A stretch of 64,000 nucleotides of DNA from Novosphingobium sp. ERN07 (lineage in GTDB: Bacteria > Pseudomonadota > Alphaproteobacteria > Sphingomonadales > Sphingomonadaceae), in contig NZ_JABAID010000003.1 in the NCBI RefSeq assembly GCF_012641335.1, forward strand, positions 349,130 to 413,129, given 5' to 3'. The notes beneath the pieces were generated by a model. It saw only the letters and a list, made by a program, of their open reading frames with translations, was not told the DNA's origin and did not search any database. Shown here piece after piece: positions 18,555-27,413 of this stretch. The translations under genes were made by a program, and so were the position numbers. Each line of letters begins with the position of its first letter. Position 1 is the first letter of the stretch.

Positions 18555-19089
18555 TCTTCCTTCTCTCGCACCGCGCGCCATCGGGCCGGACGAACTGTTG
18601 GCCCGCGAAAGCCTGCGCCATCTCGTCGCGGCCTATGGTCATGCGATTGACCGGCGTGACTGGCACCTGCTGCGCACACTTTATCATGATGACGGGATTG
18701 ATGATCATACGCCCTATTACTTTGGGCCGGTAGATGGTTTCGTCGCGTGGCTGCCGAGCATGATGGCAAACTGGCGCGCCACGATGCACACCGCCATGTC
18801 CTGCCTTTTCGCCATCGATGGTGACAAGGCGCAAGGCGAGATTGTGGCGCGGGCTTGGCATCTCACGCTGGATGGTACGCGCCAGTTCGTGGCGTGGGGC
18901 CGCTATGCCGATCACTATGCGCAGGTTGATGGCATATGGCGCTTTGCACGGCGCTCGTTCATCCTCGATTTTGCCGAGGATATTCCTGTCTCCACGGGCG
19001 ATGACTTCGGCAGCGATGGTGTTGGCACCGGATCTGCCGGAGCGGACGATCCGGTTTACACGCGGCTTTACCTGTTCGGTAGAAGATAA
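18547..19089 (+). CDS. SnoaL-like / NTF2-fold protein
   Basis: 180 residues. The start is GTG 18547, inside the end of the SDR gene, implying translational coupling. Residues 12-140 fit the SnoaL-like fold: LRHLVAAYGHAIDRRDWHLLRTLYHDDG at the front (helices lining the cone) and the WRFARRSFILDF strand near the end. The fold hosts isomerases, dehydratases and hydrolases as well as catalytically inert proteins. Together with the SDR it probably handles a steroid intermediate; the reaction is unknown. Confidence 0.75.
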   Translation: MSDLPSLAPRAIGPDELLARESLRHLVAAYGHAIDRRDWHLLRTLYHDDGIDDHTPYYFGPVDGFVAWLPSMMANWRATMHTAMSCLFAIDGDKAQGEIVARAWHLTLDGTRQFVAWGRYADHYAQVDGIWRFARRSFILDFAEDIPVSTGDDFGSDGVGTGSAGADDPVYTRLYLFGRR

Positions 19090-19092
19090 AGC

Positions 19093-20436
19093 TCAAGCGG
19101 CGGCAAGGCTCGCCTTGTCCCGCTCAAGCGACCGTACCGCCCGCCACGCCGCCCATACGCCGATATAGCCGGTGGGGATCGCCACACTCAATCCAAAGCG
19201 CAGGCCATACGGGCCAGCGCCGGCGATCCAGTCGCTCAACTGGCCTGCCAGCACGGGACCAAGCACGGTGGCGAACATGCTGGAAATCAGCAGGACCAGC
19301 GCGGTGCCGGTGGCGCGGTGGGCGTTGGACAGCATATATTGCAGGCCCGCCAGCACGCCAACAGACCAGCCTCCGCCCATCAACCCCGCAGGCACCGCCA
19401 GAATCCGCGCCAGTGCCAGGCTTTCGCTCCACGTCACCAGCAGGATCGCGGTCGTCGCGCCGCCCAGCGCCAGTGCGGTCAGCCGAAGCTGCACGGTTGC
19501 ATCGCCCTTGCCCAAACGGTCCGCCAGAAAGCCGAAGCCGAGCACGCCCAGCAGACCGGGCATCCCGAACGACAGCGCAAAGGTGGCCCCCGCAGCCTGC
19601 GTGGAAAGGCCATAGGCGCGCTCGAACAAAGCCGGTCCCCACATGCCGAAGGTGACGCCCGAAAGCGATCCCAGCGCCATGACCGTGGCCAGCAGCCGAA
19701 CCGAAGGCGTGCCGATCAGCAGCCGCATGGTCGGCCCCAGCGGCAGGACGGGGGCAGCGTGGGCCACCGGATCGCGCGCCGGTTCGCGCACGATCAGCCA
19801 CGTTGCCAGCGCCACGATAATGCCGATCATGCCCAGCACATGAAACGCGGTCTGCCACGTGCTGGCAGCGGCAATGGCCGGGCCACCGGCAAGACCGCCC
19901 ATCTGCCCGATGTATATCGCCGTACCCATCAGCGCAAAAGCGCGGCCACGCTCTGCCACCGGGAAGTATGCGGCGATGAGCGCGGCGGCCGGGGCCTGAT
20001 AGGCCGCCTCACCAATGCCCACGCCCACCCGCGCCAGGGCGAGCATCGTTGGCGTCGTCGCCAAGCCTGAAAGCAGCGTGAAGAAGCTCCAGAAAGCGCA
20101 GCCCCCAGCGATGATCGCAATGCGTGAGCGGCGGTCTGCAAGTCGCGCGATGGGCAGCGTGAACAGGCTGTAGAGCAGCGCAAAGGCTGGCCCCATCAAC
20201 AGCCCCATCATCGCATCGCTGATCGCAAAGTGGGCCTTGATCGGTTGAGCAAGGCCGGGGATGAGGAAGCGGTCGGCGTAGTTGAGGATGGCTACCAGCA
20301 CCAGCAGGCTGAGCGCGACCCAGCGATTGGTCAGCGGGCGTCCACTTGCGGTCATGGTGGCGACGAAGGGGAGAGCGGGCGCACCATCAGCACAGGGCGC
20401 GGGCGCAGCGATAGCGCCGCCGTTTGGACGGTTCAT
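19093..20436 (-). CDS. Major facilitator superfamily transporter
   Basis: 447 residues with about 12 hydrophobic segments, starting near residue 40 (ALSLLVLVAILNYADRF). The loop 2-3 motif reads LADRRSR, and GVGIGEAAYQAPAAALI is a segment found in Spinster-like MFS carriers. It would move an organic solute across the inner membrane; direction and substrate are unknown, with steroid or carboxylate uptake inferred from context. GGGAGAG precedes the ATG. A regulon motif lies 21 bases upstream of the start, and the gene is divergent from the SnoaL gene at 20586. Confidence 0.88.
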   Translation of the reverse strand: MNRPNGGAIAAPAPCADGAPALPFVATMTASGRPLTNRWVALSLLVLVAILNYADRFLIPGLAQPIKAHFAISDAMMGLLMGPAFALLYSLFTLPIARLADRRSRIAIIAGGCAFWSFFTLLSGLATTPTMLALARVGVGIGEAAYQAPAAALIAAYFPVAERGRAFALMGTAIYIGQMGGLAGGPAIAAASTWQTAFHVLGMIGIIVALATWLIVREPARDPVAHAAPVLPLGPTMRLLIGTPSVRLLATVMALGSLSGVTFGMWGPALFERAYGLSTQAAGATFALSFGMPGLLGVLGFGFLADRLGKGDATVQLRLTALALGGATTAILLVTWSESLALARILAVPAGLMGGGWSVGVLAGLQYMLSNAHRATGTALVLLISSMFATVLGPVLAGQLSDWIAGAGPYGLRFGLSVAIPTGYIGVWAAWRAVRSLERDKASLAAA

Positions 20437-20456
20437 CTGATCTCTCCCAAATTCGA

Positions 20457-20494
20457 TATTTGCGTATTATATTTTGCTTTGTATTGTGCAAATG
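20457..20494. promoter_or_regulatory. Putative regulon operator in divergent promoter
   Basis: TATTTGCGTA (20457-20466) is identical to the arm at 17698. A weaker facing half, TGTGCAAATG (20485-20494, 7 of 10 matches), follows with centres 28 bases apart. The site lies between the MFS and SnoaL genes and may control both. Confidence 0.5.
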
Positions 20495-20585
20495 ATGGGT
20501 TTGAAAGATGAATTTTCGCGCAATCAGAATTTTTGGCTATCCAGCCTTATCGAAACATTGAAACGAATCATCCCGGAGAGCAAAA

Positions 20586-21089
20586 ATGGCCGCCACACTG
20601 GAAGACATCAGCGCCCGCCTTGCCAAGCTGGAAGACAAGGAAGCGATCCGCGCGCTCAAGGCACGCTATCTGCGAGCCTGCGATCTGAAGCAGCCCGATG
20701 TGGTGCGCGATTGCTTTGCACCGGGCGCGATCCGCATCGCCTACCAGAACTTCCCCGAATTTTCTGATCGGGACGCTTTCGTCGAAGTGTATCGCCAGAT
20801 GGGTTGCCAGCCCGGCGTCTATGACATTCACCACGCCACCAACTGGGAAATCGACCTGACCGGCACGGACCGGGCAACGGGCAAATGGTCGCTCAATTTC
20901 CGCACGATCCTCACCGGGCCACGTCAGGTGGTGCGGCTGGCGGTCGAATATGATGATGTCTATGCCAAGCGCGATGGCCGCTGGTGGATCGTCGAAACGG
21001 TCAGCCGCGTCACCTCGATGCTGACCGAACAGGTGGCCGAGGACGGCAGCGTGACGGTTCTGGCACTGGCCGAACCGCCCGCTGCCTGA
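20586..21089 (+). CDS. SnoaL-like / NTF2-fold protein
   Basis: 167 residues. It opens with a short amphipathic helix (LEDISARLAKLEDKEAIRAL), then the SnoaL core with RYLRACDLKQPDVVRDCFAP and a long sheet ending RWWIVETVSR. GGAGAG lies 5 bases before the ATG. The classic ketosteroid isomerase residues are not recognisable, so a dehydratase, isomerase or binding role remains open. It is a single-gene unit behind the putative operator at 20457 and converges with the amidohydrolase gene two bases later. Confidence 0.75.
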   Translation: MAATLEDISARLAKLEDKEAIRALKARYLRACDLKQPDVVRDCFAPGAIRIAYQNFPEFSDRDAFVEVYRQMGCQPGVYDIHHATNWEIDLTGTDRATGKWSLNFRTILTGPRQVVRLAVEYDDVYAKRDGRWWIVETVSRVTSMLTEQVAEDGSVTVLALAEPPAA

Positions 21090-21091
21090 CG

Positions 21092-22843
21092 CTAGACGGA
21101 TACAGTCGCAACTGGTGCCCGCTGCATTCCCCGCACCACTTTGCCGGGGCGATGCGGCGTTGGACCGTCATTGCGCCGGATCACCTGCCCGCTAACCAAC
21201 GTAGCGACATAACCGGTCGCGCTTTGATCCAGTCGCCGCCCGCCACCCGGAAGATCGTGCCGCACCACCGGCGCGTGCAAGGTCAGCGCAGCCATGTCGA
21301 TCACGTTGACATCGGCCTTGTACCCCGCACGCAGCAACCCACGATCTTCCAGCCCGGCAACGCGCGCGGGCCGTGCCGCCAGCATATGCACGGTTTCTGC
21401 CAGACCGAGCCGTTCGCCCGCCCGGTCGCGCACCCAATAGGTCAGCATGAAAGTGGGATAGCTGGCATCGCAGATCGCCGCATAATGCGCGCCGCCATCG
21501 CCCAGCCCGATCACCGTATCCTTGCGCCGCACCATTTCCAGCAGCGCATCCAGCCTGCCTTCGTGAAAGTTGCCCAGCGTGTTGAGGATCATGCCAGAGC
21601 CATCGCGCTCCATAAGAACGTCATAAGCAACGTCTTCTGGCGCACGGCCCTGCGCGCGGGCAAGCGCGCCGATGCTCTGGTCAGCCGATGGTTCGTACTG
21701 CGGCGGATCGGCAAACGGGAACATCCAGTCCCAGTTGCGCGTCAGCATCGCCAGCGGATGGCCGGGCTGCGGCATTTCGCCAATCAGCTTTGCCCGCATG
21801 GCAGGATCGCGCAACCGTGGCAATTGCTGCTCAAGCGGCAGGTTCGCCAGCGGTTGATAGGATGGGCACAGACAGAACGGATGGGTCGACAGCGGCCAGC
21901 CCGAAACCATGCCAATCGGGCGCGGCAGCACTTGCGGCCAGATTTCAAGGCCACGTTCCCGCGCATCATCGACCATGCGCAAGGGCGCGTCCCATGTGTT
22001 GGGGCCGCTGTTGGCCAGGGCCAGCGTGAACGTTGCCGGGCGGCCAGATGCCTGCGCAACGGCAATCACGCGGGCCAGCTCATCCTCCCACGTTTCGAAC
22101 GGGGCATCCAGCACGGCCTGAAAAATCCCCGTCTCCGCTTCGGCCAGCGCACCGGTGATGGCGATCAGTTCGCGCATGTCAGCGCCATAAGTCGGGATGA
22201 GTTCGCCCGCCTTGGTGCGGTGGATATTCAGCCGCGACGTGGCAAAGCCGATGGCGCCTGCATCCAGCGCCTCGCGCGCAAGGGCTCGCATCTGCGCCAG
22301 ATCTTCGTCCGTTGCCGCTTCGCGCGCAATCGCCCGCTGACCCATCACCCAGACGCGCAAGGGGCTGTGCGGCAGCAGGCAGGCCACATCGATATCGCGC
22401 GGGCGCGCGGCCAGCGCATCCAGATATTGCGGGAACGTCTCCCAATCCCACGGCAGACCTTCGGCCATGACCACGCCGGGAATGTCCTCCACGCCTTCCA
22501 TCAACCGGATCAGCGCATCGTGATCCGCCTTGCGGCAAGGCGCGAACCCCACGCCACAATTGCCCAGCACCGCTGTCGTCACCCCGTGCGATGAACTGGG
22601 TGAAAGCGTGTCAGACCACACCGCCTGCCCATCGTAATGGGTGTGGATATCGACAAAGCCCGGAGTCACGATGCACCCAGCCGCATCAATGATGTCCTTG
22701 GCCGTCCCGGAATAATGCGTGCCGACAAAGACAATGGCATCCCCGCGCAGGGCCACATCGCCCACGAACGGCTCGCCGCCCGATCCGTCGACGATCATGC
22801 CCCCTCTGATCAAAAGGTCTGCGCCAAGGCCCTGTCCGGTCAT
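21092..22843 (-). CDS. Amidohydrolase family 3 (N-acyl-D-amino-acid deacylase-like)
   Basis: 583 residues. Motifs include LLIRGGMIVDGSGG at the start, HTHYDGQ and GNCGVGFAP in the metal region, and GLGDGGAHYA late in the barrel. It is a diverged paralogue of the protein at 15011-16753. The start at 22843 is chosen because GGAGAG lies 5 bases upstream; the longer frame to 22879 would run through an inverted repeat. An amide or lactam substrate is expected from the family, possibly a conjugated steroid. It is divergent from the SDR gene at 23018. Confidence 0.83.
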   Translation of the reverse strand: MTGQGLGADLLIRGGMIVDGSGGEPFVGDVALRGDAIVFVGTHYSGTAKDIIDAAGCIVTPGFVDIHTHYDGQAVWSDTLSPSSSHGVTTAVLGNCGVGFAPCRKADHDALIRLMEGVEDIPGVVMAEGLPWDWETFPQYLDALAARPRDIDVACLLPHSPLRVWVMGQRAIAREAATDEDLAQMRALAREALDAGAIGFATSRLNIHRTKAGELIPTYGADMRELIAITGALAEAETGIFQAVLDAPFETWEDELARVIAVAQASGRPATFTLALANSGPNTWDAPLRMVDDARERGLEIWPQVLPRPIGMVSGWPLSTHPFCLCPSYQPLANLPLEQQLPRLRDPAMRAKLIGEMPQPGHPLAMLTRNWDWMFPFADPPQYEPSADQSIGALARAQGRAPEDVAYDVLMERDGSGMILNTLGNFHEGRLDALLEMVRRKDTVIGLGDGGAHYAAICDASYPTFMLTYWVRDRAGERLGLAETVHMLAARPARVAGLEDRGLLRAGYKADVNVIDMAALTLHAPVVRHDLPGGGRRLDQSATGYVATLVSGQVIRRNDGPTPHRPGKVVRGMQRAPVATVSV

Positions 22844-22863
22844 TGTTTCTCTCCACCGTTTGA

Positions 22864-22886
22864 CCGAACGGTACTCCATCGTTCGG
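22864..22886. promoter_or_regulatory. Inverted repeat upstream of amidohydrolase
   Basis: CCGAACG (22864-22870) and CGTTCGG (22880-22886) form a perfect inverted repeat with a 9-base spacer. The left arm is also inside the smaller palindrome ACCGAACGGT. The form suggests a TetR-type operator close to the amidohydrolase start. It is distinct from the TACGCAAATA motif. Confidence 0.4.
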
Positions 22887-22926
22887 CTAAGGGCAAGCGC
22901 TATGCCGGATTATGTCACGATGAAAA

Positions 22927-22971
22927 TTCGCATATTACATACAATTTGATTCATTAATCGCCATTTGCGTT
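22927..22971. promoter_or_regulatory. Putative regulon operator in divergent promoter
   Basis: CATTTGCGTT (22962-22971) matches the motif at 8 of 10 positions. A facing TTCGCATATT (22927-22936) matches at 7 of 10, with centres 35 bases apart, close to the 34 seen at 17664-17707. It lies 47 bases before the SDR start at 23018 and 84 before the amidohydrolase. Confidence 0.45.
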
Positions 22972-23017
22972 ATACCATCCAGCATAGACTACGAAACATT
23001 AGAGAGGATTCGCAGCA

Positions 23018-23773
23018 ATGATCGATTATGGCCTTCACGGCAAAGTGGCGCTCGTCACTGGCGCAAGCGGTGGCATCGGGCGCGCCGCAGCGCTGGTTTT
23101 TGCGCGATCGGGGGCCAGTGTCCTTGTCAGCGATGTGAACGAGGCGGGCGGTGCCGAAACGGTGTCCATGATCGAAGCGGCAGGCGGAAAGGCCGCGTTT
23201 CAACGCTGCGATGTATCGAAGTCGGATGAGGTAAAGGCAATGGTCGCCGCTGCCATTTCTACCTTTGGCGGGCTGGATTGCGCGTTCAACAATGCCGGGA
23301 TCAACCGTCTGGGCGATGACGAATATGACGATGCGATCTGGGAACGCAACATGGGCATCAACCTGTCGGGCGTGATGCGCTGTATGCGCGAAGAAGCCGA
23401 AGTGATGATGGCGCGCGGCGGGGGGGCCATCGTCAACACTGCCTCGATCAACGGCATCGTCGGCAATGGCGGCCAGCCTGCCTATGTCGCGGCAAAGCAC
23501 GGCGTGGTCGGCCTTGCCCGGCACGGCGCGCTGCGGTGGGCGCAGGCGGGCATCCGCGTGAATGCGGTATGCCCAGGCGTGATCGAAACGCCGATGACCG
23601 CGCCGCTCGTCGCCAGCCCGGAAATGAAGAAGGTGATCGATGCGATGACCCCGATGGGCCGCATGGGCACCGCCGACGAAATCGCTGAAGCGGTGGTATG
23701 GCTCTGCTCGCCCGCAGCCAGCTTCGTCACCGGCCATGCTATGATCGTGGATGGCGGCGCGACTGCGGTTTGA
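23018..23773 (+). CDS. Short-chain dehydrogenase/reductase
   Basis: A complete classical SDR of 251 residues: TGASGGIG near residue 15, NNAG, NTASINGIVG with the catalytic Ser, YVAAK as YxxxK, PGVIETPM, and GHAMIVDGG at the end. Asp after beta-2 (VSDVNE) favours NAD(H). GAGAGGA precedes the ATG. A hydroxysteroid dehydrogenase role fits the locus, but the position attacked is unknown. The gene is monocistronic and followed by a hairpin. Confidence 0.88.
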   Translation: MIDYGLHGKVALVTGASGGIGRAAALVFARSGASVLVSDVNEAGGAETVSMIEAAGGKAAFQRCDVSKSDEVKAMVAAAISTFGGLDCAFNNAGINRLGDDEYDDAIWERNMGINLSGVMRCMREEAEVMMARGGGAIVNTASINGIVGNGGQPAYVAAKHGVVGLARHGALRWAQAGIRVNAVCPGVIETPMTAPLVASPEMKKVIDAMTPMGRMGTADEIAEAVVWLCSPAASFVTGHAMIVDGGATAV

Positions 23774-23779
23774 GCTATC

Positions 23780-23810
23780 GCCGGGCAGCTTCCATGCGGG
23801 GCTGCCCGGC
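23780..23810. terminator. Hairpin between convergent genes
   Basis: A perfect 10-bp stem (GCCGGGCAGC and GCTGCCCGGC) with an 11-base loop sits in the 48-base gap between the SDR and the convergent esterase gene. There is no clear T run on either side, so it is terminator-like rather than certain. It could serve both directions. Confidence 0.55.
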
Positions 23811-23821
23811 TTGAACTACGG

Positions 23822-24748
23822 TCAGGCCAGCGCCGCCTTCAACCTTGCACCTGCCCGCTCGATAAACGGCATGGCATCGGGCACCGCTTCGAACATCGAA
23901 AAGAAGCCGTGGATCATCCCCGGTGCTTCCTCGCTCTCTACTTCAACCCCCGCCGCTGTAAGAGCATCGGCATAGGCCAGTCCTTCATCGCGCAAGGGAT
24001 CGTATTGCGCCACCAGCACCGTTGCGGGCGGCAGCCCGGCAAGGTCTTCATGGCGCAGCACCGCCGCATGGGGATGCGGCGCGTCCACATCGTCAACATA
24101 GTGCGCCCAGAACCACTGCATCATCGCGGTCGACAGGAAATAACCTCCGCCACCATTCGCGGCATAGGAATCCCGTTCGAAATCCGCATCGGCCACCGGA
24201 TAGATCAGCAACTGGTGCGCCAGCTTCGGCCCGCCTTCATCGCGTGCGCGGATCGCCACCGCAGCGGCAAGGTTTCCGCCCGCGCTATCACCTGCCACCG
24301 CCAGTTTGGCCGGATCGATGCCCAGTTCGCCCGCATGGGCCACCGCCCACAGCAGCGCGTCATAGCAATCGTCCAGCGGGCCGGGGAACTTGGTTTCAGG
24401 CGCAAGCCGGTAATCGACCGAAAGCACCGCCGCCCCGCTCGCCCGCGCCAGCGCCCGCGCGGTGGCATCGTGCGATTCCAGATTGCCGATGACCCAGCCA
24501 CCACCGTGATAGAACAGCACCAACGCCGGATTTTCACCCGCTCCTTCGGGCACATAGAACCGCGCGCCAACCGTGCGCGCCGGCAGATCCAGTGTCAGAT
24601 CGCGCACCTCGGCCACCGCTGGCGGCGGTCCCATCTGCATCGGGCGGTTCGCCTCACGCAGCGCTTCCGGGGTAATCGTATCATAATCCACCGGGGGCAT
24701 CTGCGCAAAAAAGCCCAGCAGCGCCTCGACCTGAGGGTTAAGCGTCAT
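23822..24748 (-). CDS. Alpha/beta hydrolase, hormone-sensitive-lipase type
   Basis: 308 residues of the HSL (family IV) esterase group. The oxyanion motif HGGGW is at 81-85. The nucleophile Ser155 lies in GDSAGG, the acid Asp250 in DPLRDEG, and His280 in IHGF. These enzymes hydrolyse short acyl esters; a steroid ester or lactone is a reasonable guess. GGGAGAG precedes the start. It is the last gene of the minus-strand run from 26953 (SDR, SnoaL, NAD-binding, esterase). Confidence 0.88.
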   Translation of the reverse strand: MTLNPQVEALLGFFAQMPPVDYDTITPEALREANRPMQMGPPPAVAEVRDLTLDLPARTVGARFYVPEGAGENPALVLFYHGGGWVIGNLESHDATARALARASGAAVLSVDYRLAPETKFPGPLDDCYDALLWAVAHAGELGIDPAKLAVAGDSAGGNLAAAVAIRARDEGGPKLAHQLLIYPVADADFERDSYAANGGGGYFLSTAMMQWFWAHYVDDVDAPHPHAAVLRHEDLAGLPPATVLVAQYDPLRDEGLAYADALTAAGVEVESEEAPGMIHGFFSMFEAVPDAMPFIERAGARLKAALA

Positions 24749-24765
24749 CTTGTCTCTCTCCCGGT

Positions 24766-25668
24766 TCAGCCAAATTGCGCGGCAATTTCTGCCACGGCAG
24801 CCGCCACATCGCCACGACGATAGCCGAGCAGCGCGGTTTCGCCAGCGTCGGGTTCATAACTGATCGTATTGCCGCGCCCCTGCGGGATCGCCACATCGGG
24901 CAGCAACGGCAATTCCGCGTCGCGCTCCTCCAGCACCAAGGCACTGCCAACGGCGTTGAAGAACAACTGAAAATATTCGCGGAACGTCAGGTTTTCGTCC
25001 CCCACCAGATAGGCCTTGCCCGGTTCCCCCCGCAGCAGCGCCCCCTCTATCGCTTCGGACAGCGAACGGAACGACATGAAGTTGGTGCCGCCCGTGGGCG
25101 CAAAGAACGGGATCGGGATATTACCCTTGGCCCACTGCACATAAGGATCGAAGATCGCGCTGGGCAGGCCGGGCACCGTGCCGACCATGAACGGCGCATT
25201 TACGCTCACCACATCAAAGCCGGGTCGCCCCTGCGCACGCGCACCTTCGCACGCGGCAAGGCGTGACTGGATATAGACATTGCCTGCGATTAGTTCCGGC
25301 GCAGCCTGCGGATAAAAGCTGCCAAGCTGCACCGCACGCGCCACGCCAGCTTCGCGCGCGGCGGCAAACAGCGCGGGCACAGCCACATGGTTGGCCTTGT
25401 GCAACCAGGCGCCAAAGTCCTCACCCACCGGCACGTGGCGCGGATCGTTACCCGCCGCGAACACCAGCCAGTCGAACCCGCGCAGCCGGTCCGAGGTTAA
25501 ATCGCCCGCCACATAATCGCCCTGCATAAAGCCCAGCGTGTTCAGCGGCGTGCCTTCTGGCGCACCCGTCCCGCGCCCGGTGATCGTCACAACATGGCCC
25601 TGCGCGGCCAGATGCAGCGCCGCATGGCCGCCCAGCGCGCCAGTGCCGCCAATTACCAGAATTTTCAT
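24766..25668 (-). CDS. NAD(P)-binding epimerase/NmrA-like protein
   Basis: 300 residues beginning KILVIGGTGALGGHAA, an atypical-SDR Rossmann motif, followed by VTITGRG and DWLVFAAG. The later part resembles NAD-dependent epimerase or reductase proteins. I see no clear canonical YxxxK, so its activity is uncertain. ATG 25668 overlaps the stop of the SnoaL gene (ATGA), and GAAGGGAA lies upstream; the longer frame would begin within that gene. It is part of the operon from 26953. Confidence 0.8.
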   Translation of the reverse strand: MKILVIGGTGALGGHAALHLAAQGHVVTITGRGTGAPEGTPLNTLGFMQGDYVAGDLTSDRLRGFDWLVFAAGNDPRHVPVGEDFGAWLHKANHVAVPALFAAAREAGVARAVQLGSFYPQAAPELIAGNVYIQSRLAACEGARAQGRPGFDVVSVNAPFMVGTVPGLPSAIFDPYVQWAKGNIPIPFFAPTGGTNFMSFRSLSEAIEGALLRGEPGKAYLVGDENLTFREYFQLFFNAVGSALVLEERDAELPLLPDVAIPQGRGNTISYEPDAGETALLGYRRGDVAAAVAEIAAQFG

Positions 25669-26084
25669 GCGATTATTCCCTTCAAGGGCCGCAGCTCTTC
25701 CCAATCGACGATCAGGGCGCGGCGTGTGAATTTCCAGTGCCCGCCCTCACGCCGCCATTGGTCCTGATAGCGGATGGCCCAGACCAGCAGCCTGTCGCCC
25801 TCTGGCGTTGTCATCCGGTGTTCGGCGGTGGAGCGGGTTTCACCCTCGGCACTGTCACCATCCACCCGCACATCCATGTCGTGAACAATGTGCCGCGTGG
25901 CGGTGAAGGCGTGGGCCAGATGATCGATAGAACCCAGATTGGCGTCGATCCCGCTGATCGCAAAGCCGGGGCCGATGATCTCAACATCATCGGCCAGCAC
26001 GTCACGCCACAGCGCCTTGTCGCGCCGGTCCGCACCTAGGGCATAGCGTTCCGCCGTGCGGCGCAGCGTTGCAAGGTCGCTCAT
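25665..26084 (-). CDS. SnoaL-like / NTF2-fold protein
   Basis: 139 residues. The pattern LRRTAERYALGADRRDKALWRDVLADDVEI followed by GHWKFTRRALIVDWEEL fits a compact SnoaL-fold protein. Its start overlaps the upstream SDR stop and its stop overlaps the next start, so it is tightly coupled on both sides. The longer frame reaching 26297 is an out-of-frame extension over the SDR and is rejected. Function is unknown; an isomerase or hydratase step paired with the SDR is plausible. Confidence 0.75.
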   Translation of the reverse strand: MSDLATLRRTAERYALGADRRDKALWRDVLADDVEIIGPGFAISGIDANLGSIDHLAHAFTATRHIVHDMDVRVDGDSAEGETRSTAEHRMTTPEGDRLLVWAIRYQDQWRREGGHWKFTRRALIVDWEELRPLKGIIA

Positions 26085-26953
26085 GCCACGGTGCCGGGAA
26101 TGACCAGCCCGTTGCCGGATATCAGCGGCACGTTGGTCCATTCCCCCTGCGGCGTGCGATACCAGCCTGCCGCCGCCAGCGCCCCGCCATCGACATTGAT
26201 CGACGTGCCGGTCACCCACGCAGCCAGCGGGCTGGCCAGATAGAGCGCCGCTCCCGCGCAATCGGATGGCTGGCCAAACCGGCCCAGCGGAATCCACCGT
26301 TCCTCATGCGCGCGGTTTTCGGGCGGGATCATGTAATCGAGCGCCACTTGCGGCGTGTCGGTCGTCTCTGGCGCGATGGTGTTCACACGGATGCCCTCAG
26401 GCCCCAGTTCCAGCGCAAGGCTCTTGGTAAAACCGGTCACAGCCCACTTTGCCGCAGCATAGACGCTGCAATAAGGGATGCCGCGATGCGCCTCTATCGA
26501 TGTCACATTGATGATGCTGGCCCCCGCACCGCCCTTGCGCAGCAGCGGGATCATCGCCCGCGTGATGCGCAGCAACTGGCCCAGATTGGTATCGACGATC
26601 TCGTCCGCCTCATCATCCTCCAGCATGGCAAAGGGCCGCGCGTGGACGAAGTGGCCGACATTGTTGACCAGCACATCCAGCTTGCCCGTTTCGGCCGCAA
26701 TCCGCTCTGCCAGCATCGCGCCAACCCCGCGCTGGCGCACATCGCAGCGGATCACCCGCGCACCGGGCATGGCCGCTTCGGCCTGATCGGCGCGCGCCGG
26801 ATCGATTTCCGCAATCACCACCTGCGCCCCGGCGCTGGCAAAGGCTTCGGCAATGGCCCGCCCGATGCCAACCCCGCCGCCGGTAACCAGCACGGTCTTG
26901 CCGGTAAAATCCAGCGCTTGCGCAAAAGATGCAGGCTGCCCGTTCGCAGTCAT
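26081..26953 (-). CDS. Short-chain dehydrogenase/reductase
   Basis: 290 residues. It has TGGGVGIG, NNVGHF (variant NNAG), NVTSIEAHRG, YAAAK, and GTSINVDGG. A C-terminal tail of about 35 residues (GWYRTPQGEW onward) extends beyond a usual SDR. Glu-Ile-Asp after beta-2 suggests NAD(H). ATG 26953 is preferred to 26974 because GAGAGGAA lies between. It is the first gene of a four-gene minus-strand operon, with a putative regulon site about 53-97 bases upstream. Confidence 0.87.
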   Translation of the reverse strand: MTANGQPASFAQALDFTGKTVLVTGGGVGIGRAIAEAFASAGAQVVIAEIDPARADQAEAAMPGARVIRCDVRQRGVGAMLAERIAAETGKLDVLVNNVGHFVHARPFAMLEDDEADEIVDTNLGQLLRITRAMIPLLRKGGAGASIINVTSIEAHRGIPYCSVYAAAKWAVTGFTKSLALELGPEGIRVNTIAPETTDTPQVALDYMIPPENRAHEERWIPLGRFGQPSDCAGAALYLASPLAAWVTGTSINVDGGALAAAGWYRTPQGEWTNVPLISGNGLVIPGTVA

Positions 26954-27005
26954 GGGATGCGTTCCTCTCACCACTGATAATGCAGCGACAAATCTATATA
27001 TTATT

Positions 27006-27050
27006 TACGCATAGTGGTGGCGATAAAACGGACTGTCAACAGGATGCGCA
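27006..27050. promoter_or_regulatory. Putative regulon operator
   Basis: TACGCATAGT (27006-27015) shares TACGCA with the regulon motif, and a facing ATGCGCA lies at 27044-27050, with centres about 35 bases apart. Both halves are degenerate. The site is upstream of the SDR start at 26953 and beyond the end of the ferredoxin gene. Confidence 0.35.
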
Positions 27051-27070
27051 ATAAAATTGCCGCAGTTCTG

Positions 27071-27403
27071 CTACACTCCGGGCTGCTCCGCCGGAATGTG
27101 GACCACCAGCCCGTCCAGTTCCTCGCCCAGTTGCACCTGGCACGAAAGGCGGGTTTCCGGGCGTATGTCCACGCCCTCTATCGCCTCAAGCATCGCGCGC
27201 TCATCCGGGTGCGCCGCCCCGGTGCGGTCGAGCCATTCGGGGTCGATATAGCAATGGCAGGTGGCGCACTGCATCATCCCGCCGCACAGCGCGTCGATCC
27301 CGTCCACCAGATTGCCCACGGCAAGCTGCATCAGCGTCATGCCCTCGAAATTCACGCAAGTGCGCGCCGTCCCGTCGGGCTGGACGAAGGTTACCTTGGC
27401 CAT
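27071..27403 (-). CDS. 2Fe-2S ferredoxin (putidaredoxin type)
   Basis: 110 residues. Cys40, Cys46 and Cys49 (C-x5-C-x2-C) plus Cys88 ligate a vertebrate/putidaredoxin-type 2Fe-2S cluster. It would pass electrons from a ferredoxin reductase to a class I P450. It follows the CYP51-like gene by 10 bases on the same strand, with a GAGGTG upstream, so that P450 is its likely partner. No reductase gene is in the window. Confidence 0.92.
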   Translation of the reverse strand: MAKVTFVQPDGTARTCVNFEGMTLMQLAVGNLVDGIDALCGGMMQCATCHCYIDPEWLDRTGAAHPDERAMLEAIEGVDIRPETRLSCQVQLGEELDGLVVHIPAEQPGV

Positions 27404-27413
27404 TCAGCGCACC

